From VBAS01 sp964508655 (GTDB lineage Bacteria > Bacteroidota > Bacteroidia > Chitinophagales > Chitinophagaceae): a stretch of DNA of 32,623 nt. Position 1 is the stretch's first letter. Each line of letters begins with the position of its first letter. Location: contig CAZDUO010000040.1 of assembly GCA_964508655.1 (NCBI GenBank), forward strand, positions 1-32,623, given 5' to 3'. Shown here in pieces: positions 30,590 through 32,623 of the stretch. The position numbers and the translations under genes are program-made. The notes beneath the pieces are model-generated. The model was not told the origin of the DNA. It did not search any database and saw nothing but the letters and a program-made list of their open reading frames with translations.

Positions 30590-31398
30590 TGAAAAAACAC
30601 TTTCTTACATTAACCCTGCCACTTATTTTTTTAGCCTGTAACAATCATGCAGGCAGTCATGCTGAGACGAAAGACAGTTTAGAGCAGTGGCTTCAGTCGC
30701 TCCGGGATTCAATAAAAAAATATCCAACCGACACGTTACTAAAATATAATCTTGTTCTGGCACTTGAAAATTCAGGCCGGTACAAAGAAGCAGTGACTGC
30801 ACTGGATTCAATGAATTTTACTAAAACTGATTCGGCCAACCTGAAAATCTATTTCAATTATCTTTTCAAACGTTCGCAGTTGCTGCAGATGGCCGGCGAT
30901 ACAGCCAGCGCCATTAAAACACTTGAGCTGTTTGTTATTCCCGGCGAACTGACTGAGGCCGGCAAGCAGCTGGCCTTTTTGTATGCCGAAACAAAAAATC
31001 CAAAAACAATTTCCATCTGCGATGCCATGAACCGCAGCGACGCCAGCCGAAGAGACCCGGAACCCGATTACATGAAAGGGGTTTATTTTTACAATATAAG
31101 TGAATATGATAAAGCCATTGAGCAATTCAACTCCTGCATCAGCAGGGATTACACCTTCGTGGATGCTTATATGGAAAAGGGCAGAATTTTATTCAGGCAG
31201 GCAAAATTTAAAGAAGCAATTGAAGTGTATGACCTGGCCATAAAAGTGTCCGGCACATTTGCCGATGCCTATTACTGGAAAGCCCGGTGCCAGGAAGCCC
31301 TGGGGCAAAAGGAAGATGCAAAGTTGAATTACCAGAGGGCTTATGCGCTGGATAACACACTCACTGAGGCAAAGGAAGCGGCCGCTAAATTGAAATAG
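30589..31398 (+). CDS. TPR-repeat lipoprotein
   Basis: 269 residues from the ATG at 30589, giving MKKHFLTLTLPLIFLAC, a good SPII signal (Cys 17); an upstream frame extension adds only eight residues before it. TPR motifs: 'LLKYNLVLALENSGRYKEAVTALDSM' near the N-terminus, then three consecutive units at about 165-265 ('YMKGVYFYNISEYDKAIEQFNSCISRD', 'AYMEKGRILFRQAKFKEAIEVYDLAIKV', 'AYYWKARCQEALGQKEDAKLNYQRAYALD'). It is a scaffold for protein contacts on the periplasmic side; partner unknown. It is divergent from the TolB-like gene and is followed 15 nt later by the MNT gene. Confidence 0.88.
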   Translation: MKKHFLTLTLPLIFLACNNHAGSHAETKDSLEQWLQSLRDSIKKYPTDTLLKYNLVLALENSGRYKEAVTALDSMNFTKTDSANLKIYFNYLFKRSQLLQMAGDTASAIKTLELFVIPGELTEAGKQLAFLYAETKNPKTISICDAMNRSDASRRDPEPDYMKGVYFYNISEYDKAIEQFNSCISRDYTFVDAYMEKGRILFRQAKFKEAIEVYDLAIKVSGTFADAYYWKARCQEALGQKEDAKLNYQRAYALDNTLTEAKEAAAKLK

Positions 31399-31413
31399 CC
31401 GTATTTTTGAAAT

Positions 31414-31728
31414 ATGGATAAGGAACAATTATTATCAGAGATAAAAAAAATTATTCACCAGCAGGACCCCAAAGCTGAAATAATACTCTATGGCTCTTAT
31501 GCAAGAGGAGATTATCGTCCGGATTCAGATATTGATATTCTGATATTGCTTGATGATGAAAATATCACATGGAAAGATGAAGAAAAAATTGCCAACTCAC
31601 TTTATAAACTGGAATTAACCGCTAACCAGGTTATTACTCCTTTTATCCGTTCAAAAAAAGACTGGTATGAAAGGTATCCCAATACCGGCTTGTTTATAAA
31701 TATAAAAAAGGATGGAATTCATATATGA
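31414..31728 (+). CDS. Minimal nucleotidyltransferase (MNT), antitoxin-like
   Basis: 104 residues. The nucleotidyltransferase motif G-S-x10-D-x-D is intact: Gly 27, Ser 28, Asp 39, Asp 41 in 'IILYGSYARGDYRPDSDIDILILLDD'. In characterised HEPN/MNT pairs this protein transfers AMP to the HEPN partner and so neutralises it. The gene precedes the HEPN gene and overlaps it by ATGA, the usual arrangement of such pairs. Base composition is more AT-rich than in the flanking genes, which suggests acquisition. A housekeeping nucleotidyltransferase role is less likely at this size and in this context. Confidence 0.88.
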   Translation: MDKEQLLSEIKKIIHQQDPKAEIILYGSYARGDYRPDSDIDILILLDDENITWKDEEKIANSLYKLELTANQVITPFIRSKKDWYERYPNTGLFINIKKDGIHI

Positions 31729-32111
31729 GTACTCCTTCCAAAAAAGATATTATTCGCTTAAAAATCGGCCGTGCCAATACAACTTTGAAAGAAGCTCACT
31801 TATTACTGGAAAATAATTTTGCTGCCGCATCATTGAATCGTTTATATTATGCCTGCTTTTATGCAAGCTCAGCTTTATTGGCAAGCAAAGAAGTTTTTGT
31901 TAAAACGCACTCGGGGGTGAAACAAATGCTTGGGTTACATTTTGTCAGTACAGGCCTTCTAAATGAAGAGTTGGGAAAATTTTACAGCAATCTTTTCAGA
32001 AACCGGTTAGGAGTTGATTATGACGATGTAGAGATAACTGATGTTGAATTAGTAAAAAAGTATTCGGCGCTTGCAAATGAATTTGTTTTTAACTGCACAA
32101 AATTTACTTGA
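31725..32111 (+). CDS. HEPN-domain protein, toxin-like partner of MNT
   Basis: 128 residues, all helical. The HEPN pattern is seen in 'RLKIGRANTTLKEAHLLLENNFAAASLNRLYYACFYASSALL', 'THSGVKQMLGLHFVSTGLL' and 'LFRNRLGVDYDDVEITDVELVKKYSALANEF'. HEPN toxins cleave RNA with an R-x4-6-H motif, R-x4-H-x-Y in HepT; here the corresponding segment is R92-N-R-L-G-V97-D-Y99, with Val in place of His while the Tyr that HepT partners modify is kept. The R-x-x-x-D-Y form belongs to a widespread HEPN subgroup, so the protein may not be a nuclease of the HepT type. Translationally coupled to the MNT gene and AT-rich like it. Confidence 0.85.
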   Translation: MSTPSKKDIIRLKIGRANTTLKEAHLLLENNFAAASLNRLYYACFYASSALLASKEVFVKTHSGVKQMLGLHFVSTGLLNEELGKFYSNLFRNRLGVDYDDVEITDVELVKKYSALANEFVFNCTKFT

Positions 32112-32127
32112 CATTTAACAGATTTTA

Positions 32128-32623
32128 TGCCCATCATCGCTCCCTCTTTACTCTCCGCCAATTTCCTGAATCTGGAAGAAGAATGCCGCATGCTGAATGA
32201 AAGCCAGGCCGACTGGTATCACCTCGATGTGATGGACGGGCATTTTGTTCCCAATATCACTTTCGGCCCGATGCTGGTGGCTTTCTTCAGAAAAGCCACC
32301 ACAAAAATCTGCGATGTGCACCTGATGATTGAAGAACCTGGCCGCTATGCCGAAGATTTTAAAAAAGCCGGCGCCGATATTCTTTCTGTGCATATTGAGG
32401 CCTGCCCGCACCTGCACCGCAATGTGCAGCAGATAAAATCGCTGGGTATGAAAGCCGGCGTGGCCATCAACCCGCATACGCCGGTGGAAAGTTTACATGA
32501 CATACTTGCTGACATTGACCTTGTTTGCATGATGGCCGTGAACCCGGGCTTTGGCGGACAAAAATTTATTCCATCAACAATGGAAAAAATACAAACCCTG
32601 CGCCGCATGATTGATGAAAGAGG
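32128..32623 (+). CDS. rpe: Ribulose-phosphate 3-epimerase (partial, cut by window end)
   Basis: The first 165 codons are present; the gene continues beyond the window. Rpe interconverts ribulose 5-phosphate and xylulose 5-phosphate in the pentose phosphate pathway. The TIM-barrel signatures are intact: 'IIAPSLLSANFLNLEEE', 'WYHLDVMDGHFVPNITFGP' with the metal-binding H-x-D and catalytic Asp, 'CDVHLMIEEPGRYAEDF', 'VHIEAC', 'GVAINPHTPVE' and 'MAVNPGFGGQKFIPS'. The ATG at 32128 is 16 nt after the HEPN stop codon, so readthrough from the MNT/HEPN pair is possible. Its product, xylulose 5-phosphate, is also the product of the xylulokinase-like enzyme encoded at 15073-16560, but the loci are far apart. 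Confidence 0.95.

Overview
The window looks like chromosomal DNA of a Bacteroidota member, most likely Chitinophagaceae or a close relative. The reasons are the families present (DUF2911, paired DUF3857 proteins, an LVIVD-repeat lipoprotein, a DsbD-N/TlpA pair, an ECF sigma gene followed by a membrane-anchored beta-barrel protein), the many SPII lipoproteins, mostly weak Shine-Dalgarno sequences, and several intergenic matches to the Bacteroidota -33/-7 promoter (TTTG ... TAnnTTTG). Placement is by family content only; there is no rRNA. I saw no tRNA, IS element, CRISPR array or phage gene. Genes are densely packed on both strands, often with 1-4 nt gaps or overlaps, and both window edges cut a gene (ABC-2 permease at the left, ribulose-phosphate 3-epimerase at the right).

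Layout: 1-491 is the end of a permease gene, then a 283-bp gene-free stretch with three kinds of 7-bp tandem repeat. 492-3661 holds an SRPBCC-like protein, a DUF2911 lipoprotein, AnmK and a divergent DeoR-type regulator. 3692-9591 is an envelope-signalling region: a large lipoprotein, then an ECF sigma factor, a protein built to span both membranes (N-terminal cytoplasmic segment, one TM helix, ~200-residue Lys/Glu/Pro linker, C-terminal beta-barrel), an LVIVD lipoprotein and a small beta-barrel. The same element, GCAACG-N13-CGTTGTCA, lies just upstream of the sigma gene and of the LVIVD gene, which suggests an autoregulated ECF regulon. 9593-14895 holds QueG, two tandem DUF3857/transglutaminase-fold proteins (one with its catalytic residues lost) and a 2-TM channel-like protein without a K+ filter. 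15073-18952 is a translationally coupled sugar operon: FGGY kinase, GalT-like uridylyltransferase, and a GHMP kinase whose signature resembles plant L-arabinokinase rather than galactokinase. An amidohydrolase lipoprotein follows.

20749-26906 holds an nDsbD-like/TlpA redox pair, a serine hydrolase, ClpB, a DsbA-fold protein lacking the first active-site Cys, and a small phosphodiesterase. 26964-31398 holds a Tat-exported HisC-like aminotransferase, a 4-TM protein, a lipoprotein metalloprotease with an interrupted archaemetzincin-like motif, a TolB-like propeller and a TPR lipoprotein. 31414-32111 is an AT-rich MNT/HEPN toxin-antitoxin-type pair, followed by rpe.

Most promising for follow-up: the ECF sigma / dual-membrane anti-sigma candidate with its two matching promoters; the FGGY-GalT-arabinokinase-like operon; the heptad repeats; and the variant active sites (DUF3857, channel filter, DsbA-like, HEPN). 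All family assignments are from reading the sequence; no database search was run.
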